From assembly GCF_029227915.1 (NCBI RefSeq), contig NC_079884.1:6388001-6452000 (forward strand): 64,000 bases of DNA. Reading direction: 5' to 3'. This document shows, one piece after another, positions 1 to 11,657 of the stretch; positions within the stretch are counted from its first letter, which is position 1; every line of letters starts with the position of its first letter. A program made the position numbers and the translations under genes. This DNA comes from Hydractinia symbiolongicarpus (lineage: Eukaryota; Cnidaria; Hydrozoa; Anthoathecata; Hydractiniidae). Below the pieces are notes generated by a model that was not told where the DNA came from, searched no databases, and saw only the letters and a program-made list of their open reading frames with translations.

Positions 1-1015
1 ACTCATTTCCAGAACGATTTTTTAAATTATTTTTTCACCACTAAAACGCATTAGACTTGTAGTGTTCAAAAATGTTTTTATTTTTGATGAGACGCTGAAT
101 AAAAGGAGTTTAATCGCCGGCAAACGAAAACCCGCGGTTGCCCGTAAATCCCGGGCTTGGCCCGTATAGTTGAATGTATCTAAAGAAAGTACCCAGGGAG
201 TAAACTAATTTCCCAAACGATTTTTTAAATTATTTTGTCACCACTAAAACGCATGAGACTTGTAGTATTCAAAAGTGTTTTCATTTTTGATGAGACGCTG
301 AATAAAAGAAGTTTAATCGCCGGGAAACGAAAACCCGCGATTTCCCGTAAATCCCGGGCTTGGCCCGTATAGTTGAATGTATATAAAGAAAGTACCCAGG
401 AAGTAAACTCATTTCCAGAACGATTTTTTAAATTATCTTTTCACCACTAAAACGCATGAGACTTGTAGTTTTCAAAAATGATTTCATTTTTGATGAGAAG
501 CTGAATAAAAGGAGTTTAATCGCCGGCAAACGAAAACTCGCGGTTTCCAGTAAATCCCGGGCTTGGCCCGTATAGTTGAATGTATCTAAAGAAAGTACCC
601 AGGAAGTAAACTGATTTCCCGAACGATTTTTCAAATTATTTCTGCACCACTAGAACTAATGAGACTTGTAGTTTTCAAAAATGTTTTCATTTTTAATGAG
701 ACGCTTAATGAAAGAGGTTTAATCGCCGACAATCGAAAACCCGCGATTTCCCGTAAATACCGGGCTTAGCCCGTATAGTCGAATGTATACAAAGAAAGTA
801 CCTAGGGAGTAAACTCATTTCCCGAACGATTTTTTAAATAATTTTCTCTCCACTAAAACGCATGAGATTTGTAGTTTTCAAAAATGTTTTCATTTTTGAT
901 GAGACGCCTAATGAAAGGGGTTTAATCGCCGGCAAATGAAAACCCGCGATTTCCCGTAAATCACGGGCTTGGCCCGTATAGTCGAATGTATACAAAGAAA
1001 GTACCCTGTGAGTAA
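1..1015. repeat. 5-unit higher-order repeat (1,015 bp), first copy
   Basis: Five distinguishable units make a 1,015-bp super-unit. The first has 'cgcattagacttgtagtgtt', the second 'tagtattcaaaagtg', the third 'gagaagctgaataaaagg', the fourth 'agaactaatgag' with 'gccgacaatcg', and the fifth 'gagatttgtag' with 'gcctaatgaaagggg'. The order recurs from 1016 and, in part, near 3048-4263. Corresponding units of copies one and two differ by only about one base each over the first three units, so the amplification is recent relative to divergence between unlike units. Confidence 0.85.
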
Positions 1016-1080
1016 ACTCATTTCCAGAACGATTTTTTAAATTATTTTTTCACCACTAAAACGCATTAGACTTGTAGTGT

Positions 1081-1102
1081 TCAAAAATGTTTTCATTTTT
1101 GA
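1081..1102. other. 9-bp-arm hairpin dyad, example of an element in most units
   Basis: Arms TCAAAAATG (1081-1089) and CATTTTTGA (1094-1102) are exact reverse complements around TTTT. In unit coordinates this is 66-87. The perfect form is common through the array. Common variants ('tcagaaatg', 'tttaaaaatg', 'catttttaat', 'tcaaaagtg') each break one pair only, so most units keep eight or nine of nine. Confidence 0.9.
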
Positions 1103-1353
1103 TGAGACGCTGAATAAAAGGAGTTTAATCGCCGGCAAACGAAAACCCGCGGTTGCCCGTAAATCCCGGGCTTGGCCCGTATAGTTGAATGTATCTAAAG
1201 AAAGTACCCAGGGAGTAAACTAATTTCCCAAACGATTTTTTAAATTATTTTGTCACCACTAAAACGCATGAGACTTGTAGTATTCAAAAGTGTTTTCATT
1301 TTTGATGAGACGCTGAATAAAAGAAGTTTAATCGCCGGGAAACGAAAACCCGC

Positions 1354-1382
1354 GATTTCCCGTAAATCCCGGGCTTGGCCCG
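1354..1382. other. Double G+C-side dyad, example of an element in many units
   Basis: GATTT-CCCGT-AAATC at 1354-1368 is followed by CGGGC-TTG-GCCCG at 1370-1382, both perfect. In unit coordinates these are 136-150 and 152-164. A subtype with 'cacgggcttggcccgta' (for example 1775-1789) lengthens the second to six pairs, whereas the 'ccggactcggcccg' subtype of domain II destroys it and 'gggcttgtcccg' shortens it to four. Confidence 0.85.
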
Positions 1383-1826
1383 TATAGTTGAATGTATATA
1401 AAGAAAGTACCCAGGAAGTAAACTCATTTCCAGAACGATTTTTTAAATTATCTTTTCACCACTAAAACGCATGAGACTTGTAGTTTTCAAAAATGATTTC
1501 ATTTTTGATGAGAAGCTGAATAAAAGGAGTTTAATCGCCGGCAAACGAAAACCCGCGGTTTCCAGTAAATCCCGGGCTTGGCCCGTATAGTTGAATGTAT
1601 CTAAAGAAAGTACCCAGGAAGTAAACTGATTTCCCGAACGATTTTTCAAATTATTTCTGCACCACTAGAACTAATGAGACTTGTAGTTTTCAAAAATGTT
1701 TTCATTTTTGATGAGACGCCTAATGAAAGGGGTTTAATCGCCGGCAAATGAAAACCCGCGATTTCCCGTAAATCACGGGCTTGGCCCGTATAGTCGAATG
1801 TATACAAAGAAAGTACCCTGTGAGTA

Positions 1827-3047
1827 AACTCATTTCCAGAACGATTTTTTAAATTATTTTTTCACCACTAAAACGCATAAGACTTGTAGTTTTCAAAAAT
1901 GTTTTCATTTTTAATGAGACGCTTAATGAAAGAGGTTTAATCGCCGGCAAACGAAATACCACGATTTCCCTAAATCCCGGGCTTGTCCCGTATAGTCGAA
2001 TGTATACAAAGAAAGTACCCTGTGAGTAAACTCATTTCCAGAACGATTTTTTAAATTATTTTTTCACCACTAAAACGCATAAGACTTGTAGTTTTCAAAA
2101 ATATTTTCATTTGTGAGGAGACGCTGAATAAAAGAAGTTTAATCGCCGGCAAACGAAAACCCACGATTTCCCGTAAATCCCGGGCTTGGCCCGTATAGTC
2201 AAAAGTATACAAAGAAAGTACCCAGGGAGTAAACTCATTTCCCGAACGATTTTTCACATTATTTCTGCACCACTTTAACGAATGAGACTTGTAGCTTCCA
2301 AAAATGTTTTCATTTTTAATGAGACGCTTAATGAAAGAGGTTTAATCGCCGGCAAACGAAATACCACGATTTCCCTAAATCCCGGGCTTGTCCCGTATAG
2401 TCGAATGTTTACAAAGAAAGTACCCTGTGAGTAAACTCATTTCCAGAACGACTTTTTAAATTATCTTTTCATCACTAAAACGCATGAGACTTGTAGTTTT
2501 CAAAAATGATTTCATTTTTGATGAGACGCTGAATAAAAGGAGTTTAATCGCCGACAAACGAAAACACGCGGTTTCCCCTAAATCCCGGGCTTGGCCCGTA
2601 TAGTTGAATGTATCTAAAGAAAGTACCCAGGGAGTAAACTGATTTCCCGAACGATTTTTTAAATTATTTCAGCACCACTAGAACGAATGAGACTTGTAGT
2701 TTTCAAAAATGTTTTCATTTTTAATGAGACGCCTAATGAAAGAGGTTTAATCGCCGACAAACGAAAAACCGCGATTTCCCGTAAATCCCGGGCTTGGCCC
2801 GTATAGTCGAATGTATACAAAGAAAGTACCCTGTGAGTAAACTCATTTCCAGAGCGATTTTTTAAATTATTTTTTCACCACTAAAACGCATAAGACTTGT
2901 AAATTTCAAAAATGTTTTCATTTTTGATGAGACGCTGAATAAAAGAAGTTTAATCTCCGGCAAACGAAAACCCAGGAAATTTCCCGTAAATCCCGGGCTT
3001 GGCCCGTATAGTCAAAAGTATACAAAGAAAGTACCCAGGGAGTAAAC
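1827..3047. repeat. Six mixed units between copies of the 5-unit repeat
   Basis: These units do not follow the 5-unit order. Two of them (around 1,900 and 2,310) share the rare 'aaataccacgatttcccta' and 'cttgtcccg' variants and lie about 406 bp, two units, apart. The unit near 2,949-2,985 reads 'cccaggaaatttcccg', a small local rearrangement of the usual 'cccgcgatttcccg'. No coding or RNA feature was seen. Confidence 0.6.
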
Positions 3048-4263
3048 TCATTTCCAGAACGATTTTTTAAATTATCTTTTCACCACTAAAACGCATGAGA
3101 CTTGTAGTTTTCAAAAATGATTTCATTTTTGATGAGAAGCTGAATAAAAGGAGTTTAATCGCCGGCAAACGAAAACTCGCGGTTTCCAGTAAATCCCGGG
3201 CTTGGCCCGTATAGTTGAATGTATCTAAAGAAAGTACCCAGGATGTAAACTGATTTCCCGAACGATTTTTCAAATTATTTCTGCACCACTAGAACTAATG
3301 AGACTTGTAGTTTTCAAAAATGTTTTCATTTTTAATGAGACGCTTAATGAAAGAGGTTTAATCGCCGACAATCGAAAACCCGCGATTTCCCGTAAATACC
3401 GGGCTTAGCCCGTATAGTCGAATGTATACAAAGAAAGTACCCAGGGAGTAAACTCATTTCCCGAACGATTTTTTAAATAATTTTTTCTCCACTAAAACGC
3501 ATGAGATTTGTAGTTTTCAAAAATGTTTTCATTTTTGATGAGACGCCTAATGAAAGGGGTTTAATCGCCGGCAAATGAAAACCCGCGATTTCCCGTAAAT
3601 CACGGGCTTGGCCCGTATAGTCGAATGTATACAAAGAAAGTACCCTGTGAGTAAACTCATTTCCAGAACGATTTTTTAAATTATTTTTTCACCACTAAAA
3701 CGCATTAGACTTGTAGTGTTCAAAAATGTTTTCATTTTTGATGAGACGCTGAATAAAAGGAGTTTAATCGCCGGCAAACGAAAACCCGCGGTTGCGCGTA
3801 ATTCCCGGGCTTGGCCCGTATAGTTGAATGTATCTAAAGAAAGTACCCAGGGAGTAAACTAATTTCCCAAACGATTTTTTAAATTATTTTGTCACCACTA
3901 AAACGCATGAGACTTGTAGTATTCAAAAGTGTTTTCATTTTTGATGAGACGCTGAATAAAAGAAGTTTAATCGCCGGGAAACGAAAACCCGCGATTTCCC
4001 GTAAATCCCGGGCTTGGCCCGTATAGTTGAATGTATATAAAGAAAGTACCCAGGAAGTAAACTCATTTCCAGAACGATTTTTTAAATTATCTTTTCACCA
4101 CTAAAACGCATGAGACTTGTAGTTTTCAAAAATGATTTCATTTTTGATGAGAAGCTGAATAAAAGGAGTTTAATCGCCGGCAAACGAAAACCCGCGGTTG
4201 CCCGTAAATCCCGGGCTTGGCCCGTATAGTTGAATGTATCTAAAGAAAGTACCCAGGGAGTAA
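3048..4263. repeat. 5-unit higher-order repeat, third (permuted) copy
   Basis: Units three, four and five of the super-unit (from about 3,048) are followed by units one, two and three (from 3,655), in the same order and with the same diagnostic variants as 1-1,015. The start at 3655 lies 2,639 bp, 13 units, after the start at 1016. Similarity to the order is lost after about 4,260, where a 'ctgcaccactaaaacgaatg' unit follows. Confidence 0.75.
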
Positions 4264-6921
4264 ACTAATTTCCCGAACGATTTTTTAAATTATTTCTGCA
4301 CCACTAAAACGAATGAGACTTGTAGTTTTCAAAAATGTTTTCATTTTTAATGAGACGCTTAATGAAAGAGGTTTATTCGCCGACAAACGAAAACCCGCGA
4401 TTTTCCGTAAATCCCGGGCTTGGCCCGTATAGTCAAAAGTATACAAAGAAAGTACCCAGGGAGTAAACTCCTTTCCCAAACGATTTTTTAAATTATTTTG
4501 TCACCACTAAAACGCATGAGACTTGTAGTTTTCAAAAATGATTTCATTTTTGATGAGAAGCTGAATAAAAGGAGTTTAATCGCCGGCAAACGAAAACCCG
4601 CGGTTTCCAGTAAATCCCGGGCTTGGCCCGTATAGTTGAATGTATCTAAAGAAAGTACCCAGGAAGTAAACTGATTTCCCGAACGATTTTTCAAATTATT
4701 TCTGCACCACTAAAACGAATGAGACTTGTAGTTTTCAAAAATGTTTTCATTTTTAATGAGACGCTTAATGAAAGAGGTTTATTCGCCGACAAACGAAAAC
4801 CCGCGATTTTCCGTAAATCCCGGGCTTGGCCCGTATAGTCAAAAGTATACAAAGAAAGTACCCAGGGAGTAAACTCCTTTCCCAAACGATTTTTTAAATT
4901 ATTTTGTCACCACTAAAACGCATGAGACTTGTAGTATTCAAAAGTGTTTTCATTTTTGATGAGACGCTGAATAAAAGAAGTTTAATCGCCGGGAAACGAA
5001 ATACCACGATTTCCTTAAATCCCGGGCTTGTCCCGTATAGTCGAATGTTTACAAAGAAAGTACCCTGTGAGTAAACTCATTTCTAGAACGATTTTTTAAA
5101 TTATCTTTTCACCACTAAAACGCATTAGACTTGTAGTTTTCAAAAATGTTTTCATTTTTGATGAGACGCTGAATAAAAGGAGTTTAATCGCCGGCAAACG
5201 AAAACCTGCGGTTGCCCGTAAATCCCGGGCTTGGCCCGTATAGTTGAATGTATCTAAAGAAAGTACCCAGGGAGTAAACTAATTTCCCGAACGATTTTTC
5301 AAATTATTTCTGCACCACTAAAACGAATGAGACTTGTAGTTTTCAAAAATGTTTTCATTTTTAATGAGACGCTTAATGAAAGAGGTTTATTCGCCGACAA
5401 ACGAAAACCCGCGATTTTCCGTAAATCCCGGGCTTGGCCCGTATAGTCAAAAGTATACAAAGAAAGTACCCAGGGAGTAAACTCCTTTCCCAAACGATTT
5501 TTTAAATTATTTTGTCACCACTAAAACGCATGAGACTTGTAGTATTCAAAAGTGTTTTCATTTTTGATGAGACGCTGAATAAAAGAAGTTTAATCGCCGG
5601 GAAACGAAAACCCGCGATTTCCCGTAAATCCCGGGCTTGGCCCGTATAGTTAAATGTATCTAAAGAAAGTACCCAGGGAGTAAACTGATTTCCCGAACGA
5701 TTTTTCAAATTATTTCTGCACCACTAGAACGAATGAGACTTGTAGTTTTCAAAAATGTTTTCATTTTTAATGAGACGCTTAATGAAAGAGTTTTAATCGC
5801 CGGCAAACTAAAACCCGCGATTTCCCGTAAATCCCGGACTTGGCCCGTATAGTTGAATGTATATAAAGAAAGTACCCAGGAAGTAAACTCAATTCCAGAA
5901 CGATTTTTTAAATTATCTTTTCACCACTAAAACGCATGAGACTTGTAGTTTTCAAAAATGATTTCATTTTTGATGAGAAGCTGAATAAAAAGAGTTTAAT
6001 CGCCGGAAAACGAAAACTCGCGGTTTCCAGTAAATCCCGGGCTTGGCCCGTATAGTTGAATGTATCTAAAGAAAGTACCCAGGAAGTAAACTGATTTCCC
6101 GAACGATTTTTCAAATTATTTCTGCACCACTAGAACTAATGAGACTTGTAGTTTTCAAAAATGTTTTCATTTTTAATGAGACGCTTAATGAAAGAGGTTT
6201 AATCGCCGGCAAACGAAATACCACGATTTCCTTAAATCCCGGGCTTGTCCCGTATGGTCGAATGTTTACAAAGAAAGTACCCTGTGAGTAAACTCATTTC
6301 TAGAACGATTTTTTAAATTATCTTTTCACCACTAAAACGCATTAGACTTGTAGTTTTCAAAAATGTTTTCATTTTTGATGAGACGCTGAATAAAAGGAGT
6401 TTAATCGCCGACAAACGAAAACCCGCGATTTCCCGTAAATCCCGGGCTTGGCCCGTATAGTCGAATGTATACAAAGAAAGTACCCAGGGAGTAAACTCAT
6501 TTCCCGAACGATTTTTTAAATTATTTTTTCTCCACTAAAACGCATGAGACTTATAGTTTTCAAAAATGTTTTCATTTTTGATGAGACGCTTAATGAAAGG
6601 GGTTTAATCGTCGGCAAATGAAAACCCGCGATTTCCCGTAAATCACGGGCTTGTCCCGTATAGTCGAATGTTTACAAAGAAAGTACCCTGTGAGTAAACT
6701 CATTTCTAGAACGATTTTTTAAATTATCTTTTCACCACCAAAACGCATTAGACTTGCAGTTTTTAAAAATGTTTTCATTTTTGATGAGACGCTGAATAAA
6801 AGGAGTTTAATCGCCGGCAAACGAAAACTCGCGGTTTCCCGTAAATCCCGGACTTGGCCCGTATAGTTGAATGTATATAAAGAAAGTACCCAGGAAGTAA
6901 ACTCATTTCCAGAACGATTTT
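4264..6921. repeat. Irregular satellite stretch, short local duplications
   Basis: Three near-identical units with 'gaggtttattcgccgac' and 'ctcctttcccaaacg' begin near 4,280, 4,686 and 5,294, at spacings of about two and three units, so dimer- and trimer-scale copying took place. From about 5,900 a unit with 'gagaagctgaataaaaag' opens a 5-unit pattern that recurs 1,014 bp later at about 6,915. Only satellite is present. Confidence 0.6.
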
Positions 6922-9022
6922 TTAAATTATCTTTTCACCACTAAAACGCATGAGACTTGTAGTTTTCAAAAATGATTTCATTTTTGATGAGAAGCTGAAT
7001 AAAAGGAGTTTAATCGCCGGCAAACGAAAACCCGCGGTTTCCAGTAAATCCCGGGCTTGGCCCGTATAGTTGAATGTATCTAAAGAAAGTACCCAGGAAG
7101 TAAACTGATTTCCCGAACGATTTTTCAAATTATTTCTGCACCACTAGAACTAATGAGACTTGTAGTTTTCAAAAATGTTTTCATTTTTAATGAGACGCTT
7201 AATGAAAGAGGTTTAATCGCCGGCAAACGAAATACCACGATTTCCTTAAATCCCGGGCTTGTCCCGTATAGTCGAATGTTTACAAAGAAAGTACCCTGTG
7301 AGTAAACTCATTTCTAGAACGATTTTTTAAATTATCTTTTCACCACTAAAACGCATTAGACTTGTAGTTTTCAAAAATGTTTTCATTTTTGATGAGACGC
7401 TGAATAAAAGGAGTTTAATCGCCGACAAACGAAAACCCGCGATTTCCCGTAAATCCCGGGCTTGGCCGGTATAGTCGAATGTATACAAAGAAAGTACCCA
7501 GGGAGTAAACTCATTTCCCGAACGATTTTTTAAATTATTTTTTCTCCACTAAAACGCATGAGACTTATAGTTTTCAAAAATGTTTTCATTTTTGATGAGA
7601 CGCTTAATGAAAGAAGTTTAATCGCCGACAAACGAAAACCCGCGATTTCCCGTAAATCCCGGGCTTGGCCGGTATTGTCGAATGTATACAAAGAAAGTAC
7701 CCAGGGAGTAAACTCATTTCCCGAACGATTTTTTAAATTATTTTTTCTCCACTAAAACGCATGAGACTTATAGTTTTCAAAAATGTTTTCATTTTTGATG
7801 AGACGCTGAATAAAAGAAGTTTAATCGCCGGCAAACGAAAACCCACGATTTCCCGTAAATCCCGGGCTTGGCCCGTATAGTCAAAAGTATACAAAGAAAG
7901 TACCCAGGGAGTAAACTCCTTTCCCAAACGATTTTTTAAATTATTTTGTCACCACTAAAACGCATGAGACTTGTAGTATTCAAAAGTGTTTTCATTTTTG
8001 ATGAGACGCTGAATAAAAGAAGTTTAATCGCCGGGAAACGAAATACCACGATTTCCTTAAATCCCGGGCTTGTCCCGTATAGTCAAATGTTTACAAAGAA
8101 AGTACCCTGTGAGTAAATTCATTTCTAGAACGATTTTTTAAATTATCTTTTCACCACTAAAACGCATTAGACTTGTAGTTTTTAAAAATGTTTTCATTTT
8201 TGATGAGACGCTGAATAAAAGGAGTTTAATCGCCGGCAAACGAAAACCCGCGGTTTCCCGTAAATCCTGGGCTTGGCCCGTATAGTTGAATGAATCTAAA
8301 GAAAGTACCCAGGGAGTAAACTAATTTCCCGAACGATTTTTTAAATTGTTTTTTCTCCACTAAAACGCATGAGACTTGTAGTTTCCAAAAATGTTTTCAT
8401 TTTTAATGAGACGCTTAATGAAAGAGGTTTAATCGCCGGCAAACGAAATACCACGATTTCCTTAAATCCCGGGCTTGTCCCGTATAGTCGAATGTTTACA
8501 AAGAAAGTACCCTGTGAGTAAACTCATTTCTAGAACGATTTTTTAAATTATCTTTTCACCACCAAAACGCATTAGACTTGCAGTTTTCAAAAATGTTTTC
8601 ATTTTTGATGAGACGCTGAATAAAAGGAGTTTAATCGCCGGCAAACGAAAACCCGCGGTTTCCCGTAAATCCCGGGCTTGGCCCGTATAGTTGAATGTAT
8701 CTAAAGAAAGTACCCAGGGAGTAAACTAATTTCCCGAACGATTTTTCAAATTATTTCTGCACCACTAGAACGAATGAGACTTGTAGTTTTCAAAAATGTT
8801 TTCATTTTTAATGAGACGCTTAATGAAAGAGGTTTATTCGCCGACAAACGAAAACCCGCGATTTCCCGTAAATCCCGGGCTTGGCCCGTATAGTCGAATG
8901 TATACAAAGAAAGTACCCAGGGAGTAAACTCATTTCCCGAACGATTTTTTAAATTATTTTCTCTCCACTAAAACGCATGAGACTTATAGTTTTCAAAAAT
9001 GTTTTCATTTTTGATGAGACGC
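6915..9022. repeat. 13-unit higher-order repeat (2,635-bp period), first copy
   Basis: Sequence from about 6,915 to 9,022 recurs at an offset of 2,635 bp. Shared rare markers include 'taaattgtt' (8341 and 10976), 'tagtattcaaaagtg' units (about 7,975 and 10,610) and 'aaatcctgggcttggcccg' (about 8,262 and 10,897). Inside the period lies a 4-unit duplication of 811 bp, seen from the 'taaatcctgg' marker at 8261 and again at 9072. Duplications are therefore nested. Confidence 0.8.
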
Positions 9023-9549
9023 TGAATAAAAGGAGTTTAATCGCCGGCAAACGAAAACCCGCGGTTTCCCGTAAATCCTGGGCTTGGCCCGTATAGTTGA
9101 ATGAATCTAAAGAAAGTACCCAGGGAGTAAACTAATTTCCCGAACGATTTTTTAAATTGTTTTTTCTCCACTAAAACGCATGAGACTTGTAGTTTCCAAA
9201 AATGTTTTCATTTTTAATGAGACGCTTAATGAAAGAGGTTTAATCGCCGGCAAACGAAATACCACGATTTCCTTAAATCCCGGGCTTGTCCCGTATAGTC
9301 GAATGTTTACAAAGAAAGTACCCTGTGAGTAAACTCATTTCTAGAACGATTTTTTAAATTATCTTTTCACCACCAAAACGCATTAGACTTGCAGTTTTCA
9401 AAAATGTTTTCATTTTTGATGAGACGCTGAATAAAAGGAGTTTAATCGCCGGCAAACGAAAACCCGCGGTTTCCCGTAAATCCCGGACTTGGCCCGTATA
9501 GTTGAATGTATATAAAGAAAGTACCCAGGAAGTAAACTCATTTCCAGAA

Positions 9550-11657
9550 CGATTTTTTAAATTATCTTTTCACCACTAAAACGCATGAGACTTGTAGTTT
9601 TCAAAAATGATTTCATTTTTGATGAGAAGCTGAATAAAAGGAGTTTAATCGCCGGCAAACGAAAACCCGCGGTTTCCAGTAAATCCCGGGCTTGGCCCGT
9701 ATAGTTGAATGTATCTAAAGAAAGTACCCAGGAAGTAAACTGATTTCCCGAACGATTTTTCAAATTATTTCTGCACCACTAGAACTAATGAGACTTGTAG
9801 TTTTCAAAAATGTTTTCATTTTTAATGAGACGCTTAATGAAAGAGGTTTAATCGCCGGCAAACGAAATACCACGATTTCCTTAAATCCCGGGCTTGTCCC
9901 GTATAGTCGAATGTTTACAAAGAAAGTACCCTGTGAGTAAACTCATTTCTAGAACGATTTTTTAAATTATCTTTTCACCACTAAAACGCATTAGACTTGT
10001 AGTTTTCAAAAATGTTTTCATTTTTGATGAGACGCTGAATAAAAGGAGTTTAATCGCCGACAAACGAAAACCCGTGATTTCCCGTAAATCCCGGGCTTGG
10101 CCGGTATAGTCGAATGTATACAAAGAAAGTACCCAGGGAGTAAACTCATTTCCCGAACGATTTTTTAAATTATTTTTTCTCCACTAAAACGCATGAGACT
10201 TATAGTTTTCAAAAATGTTTTCATTTTTGATGAGACGCTTAATGAAAGGGGTTTAATCGTCGGCAAATGAAAACCCGCGATTTCCCGTAAATCACGGGCT
10301 TGACCCGTATAGTCGATTGTATACAAAGAAAGTACCCTGTGAGTAAACTCATTTCCAGAACGATTTTTTAAATTATTTTTTCACCACTAAAACACATAAG
10401 ACTTGTAGTTTTCAAAAATGTTTTCATTTTTGATGAGACGCTGAATAAAAGAAGTTTAATCGCCGGCAAACGAAAACCCACGATTTCCCGTAAATCCCGG
10501 GCTTGGCCCGTATAGTCAAAAGTATACAAAGAAAGTACCCAGGGAGTAAACTCCTTTCCCAAACGATTTTTTAAATTATTTTGTCACCACTAAAACGCAT
10601 GAGACTTGTAGTATTCAAAAGTGTTTTCATTTTTGATGAGACGCTGAATAAAAGAAGTTTAATCGCCGGGAAACGAAATACCACGATTTCCTTAAATCCC
10701 GGGCTTGTCCCGTATAGTCAAATGTTTACAAAGAAAGTACCCTGTGAGTAAATTCATTTCTAGAACGATTTTTTAAATTATCTTTTCACCACTAAAACGC
10801 ATTAGACTTGTAGTTTTTAAAAATGTTTTCATTTTTGATGAGACGCTGAATAAAAGGAGTTTAATCGCCGGCAAACGAAAACCCGCGGTTTCCCGTAAAT
10901 CCTGGGCTTGGCCCGTATAGTTGAATGAATCTAAAGAAAGTACCCAGGGAGTAAACTAATTTCGCGAACGATTTTTTAAATTGTTTTTTCTCCACTAAAA
11001 CGCATGAGACTTGTAGTTTCCAAAAATGTTTTCATTTTTAATGAGACGCTTAATGAAAGAGGTTTAATCGCCGGCAAACGGAATACCACGATTTCCTTAA
11101 ATCCCGGGCTTGTCCCGTATAGTCGAATGTTTACAAAGAAAGTACCCTGTGAGTAAAGTCATTTCTAGAACGATTTTTTAAATTATCTTTTCACCACCAA
11201 AACGCATTAGACTTGCAGTTTTCAAAAATGTTTTCATTTTTGATGAGACGCTGAATAAAAGGAGTTTAATCGCCGGCAAACGAAAACCCGCGGTTTCCCG
11301 TAAATCCCGGGCTTGGCCCGTATAGTTGAATGTATCTAAAGAAAGTACCCAGGGAGTAAACTAATTTCCCGAACGATTTTTCAAATTATTTCTGCACCAC
11401 TAGAACGAATGAGACTTGTAGTTTTCAAAAATGTTTTCATTTTTAATGAGACGCTTAATGAAAGAGGTTTATTCGCCGACAAACGAAAACCCGCGATTTC
11501 CCGTAAATCCCGGGCTTGGCCCGTATAGTCGAATGTATACAAAGAAAGTACCCAGGGAGTAAACTCATTTCCCGAACGATTTTTTAAATTATTTTCTCTC
11601 CACTAAAACGCATGAGACTTATAGTTTTCAAAAATGTTTTCATTTTTGATGAGACGC
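9550..11657. repeat. 13-unit higher-order repeat, second copy
   Basis: This block matches about 6,915-9,022 at a constant 2,635-bp offset with only scattered substitutions, for example 'ttcgcgaacg' near 10,963 where the first copy has 'ttcccgaacg'. The match ends near 11,657, where the first copy has 'gctgaataaaaggag' and this one 'gcttaatgaaagggg'. The lack of length change across about 2.1 kb suggests a recent duplication by in-register exchange. Confidence 0.8.

Larger units (their letters stand above)
1016..1826. repeat. 5-unit higher-order repeat, second copy, shortened to 4 units
   Basis: The first three units match 1-609 at an offset of 1,015 bp. The fourth starts like the 'agaactaatgag' unit but after 'caaaaatgttttcattttt' (about 1690-1708) continues as the fifth ('gatgagacgcctaatgaaa'). 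One unit equivalent has therefore been lost by exchange inside the hairpin region of two adjacent units. This is a direct trace of unequal recombination that kept the 203-bp register. Confidence 0.75.

Noticed and set aside
428-634. Minus-strand open frame of 64-68 codons starting MKNRSGN or MGNEFTP, repeated dozens of times, as a possible small-protein gene family
   Set aside because: It is the satellite unit read on one strand. The unit is 203 bp, so the frame shifts at each border. Copies are lost or extended by single substitutions and indels with no sign of frame protection, and no separate promoter or gene structure is seen.
1-1015. CRISPR array or bacterial repeat region
   Set aside because: There is no short repeat with unique spacers; the entire 203-bp unit is repeated, without cas genes, over 64 kb.
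2798-2811. CENP-B-box-like match on the minus strand (TTCG, spacer, CGGG) present in many units
   Set aside because: The spacer between TTCG and CGGG is six bases (ACTATA), whereas the CENP-B box has seven, and the required A does not fall in place. It is at best a near miss; a binding test or search for CENP-B-like transposase genes in the genome would be needed.
2798-2820. Possible RNA polymerase III B box on the minus strand (TTCGACT) or TATA-like 'gtatacaaag', suggesting transcribed repeats
   Set aside because: Only the core TTCGANT matches; the flanking GG and CC of the B box are absent and no A box was found at a suitable distance. The TATA-like string lacks any supporting context.
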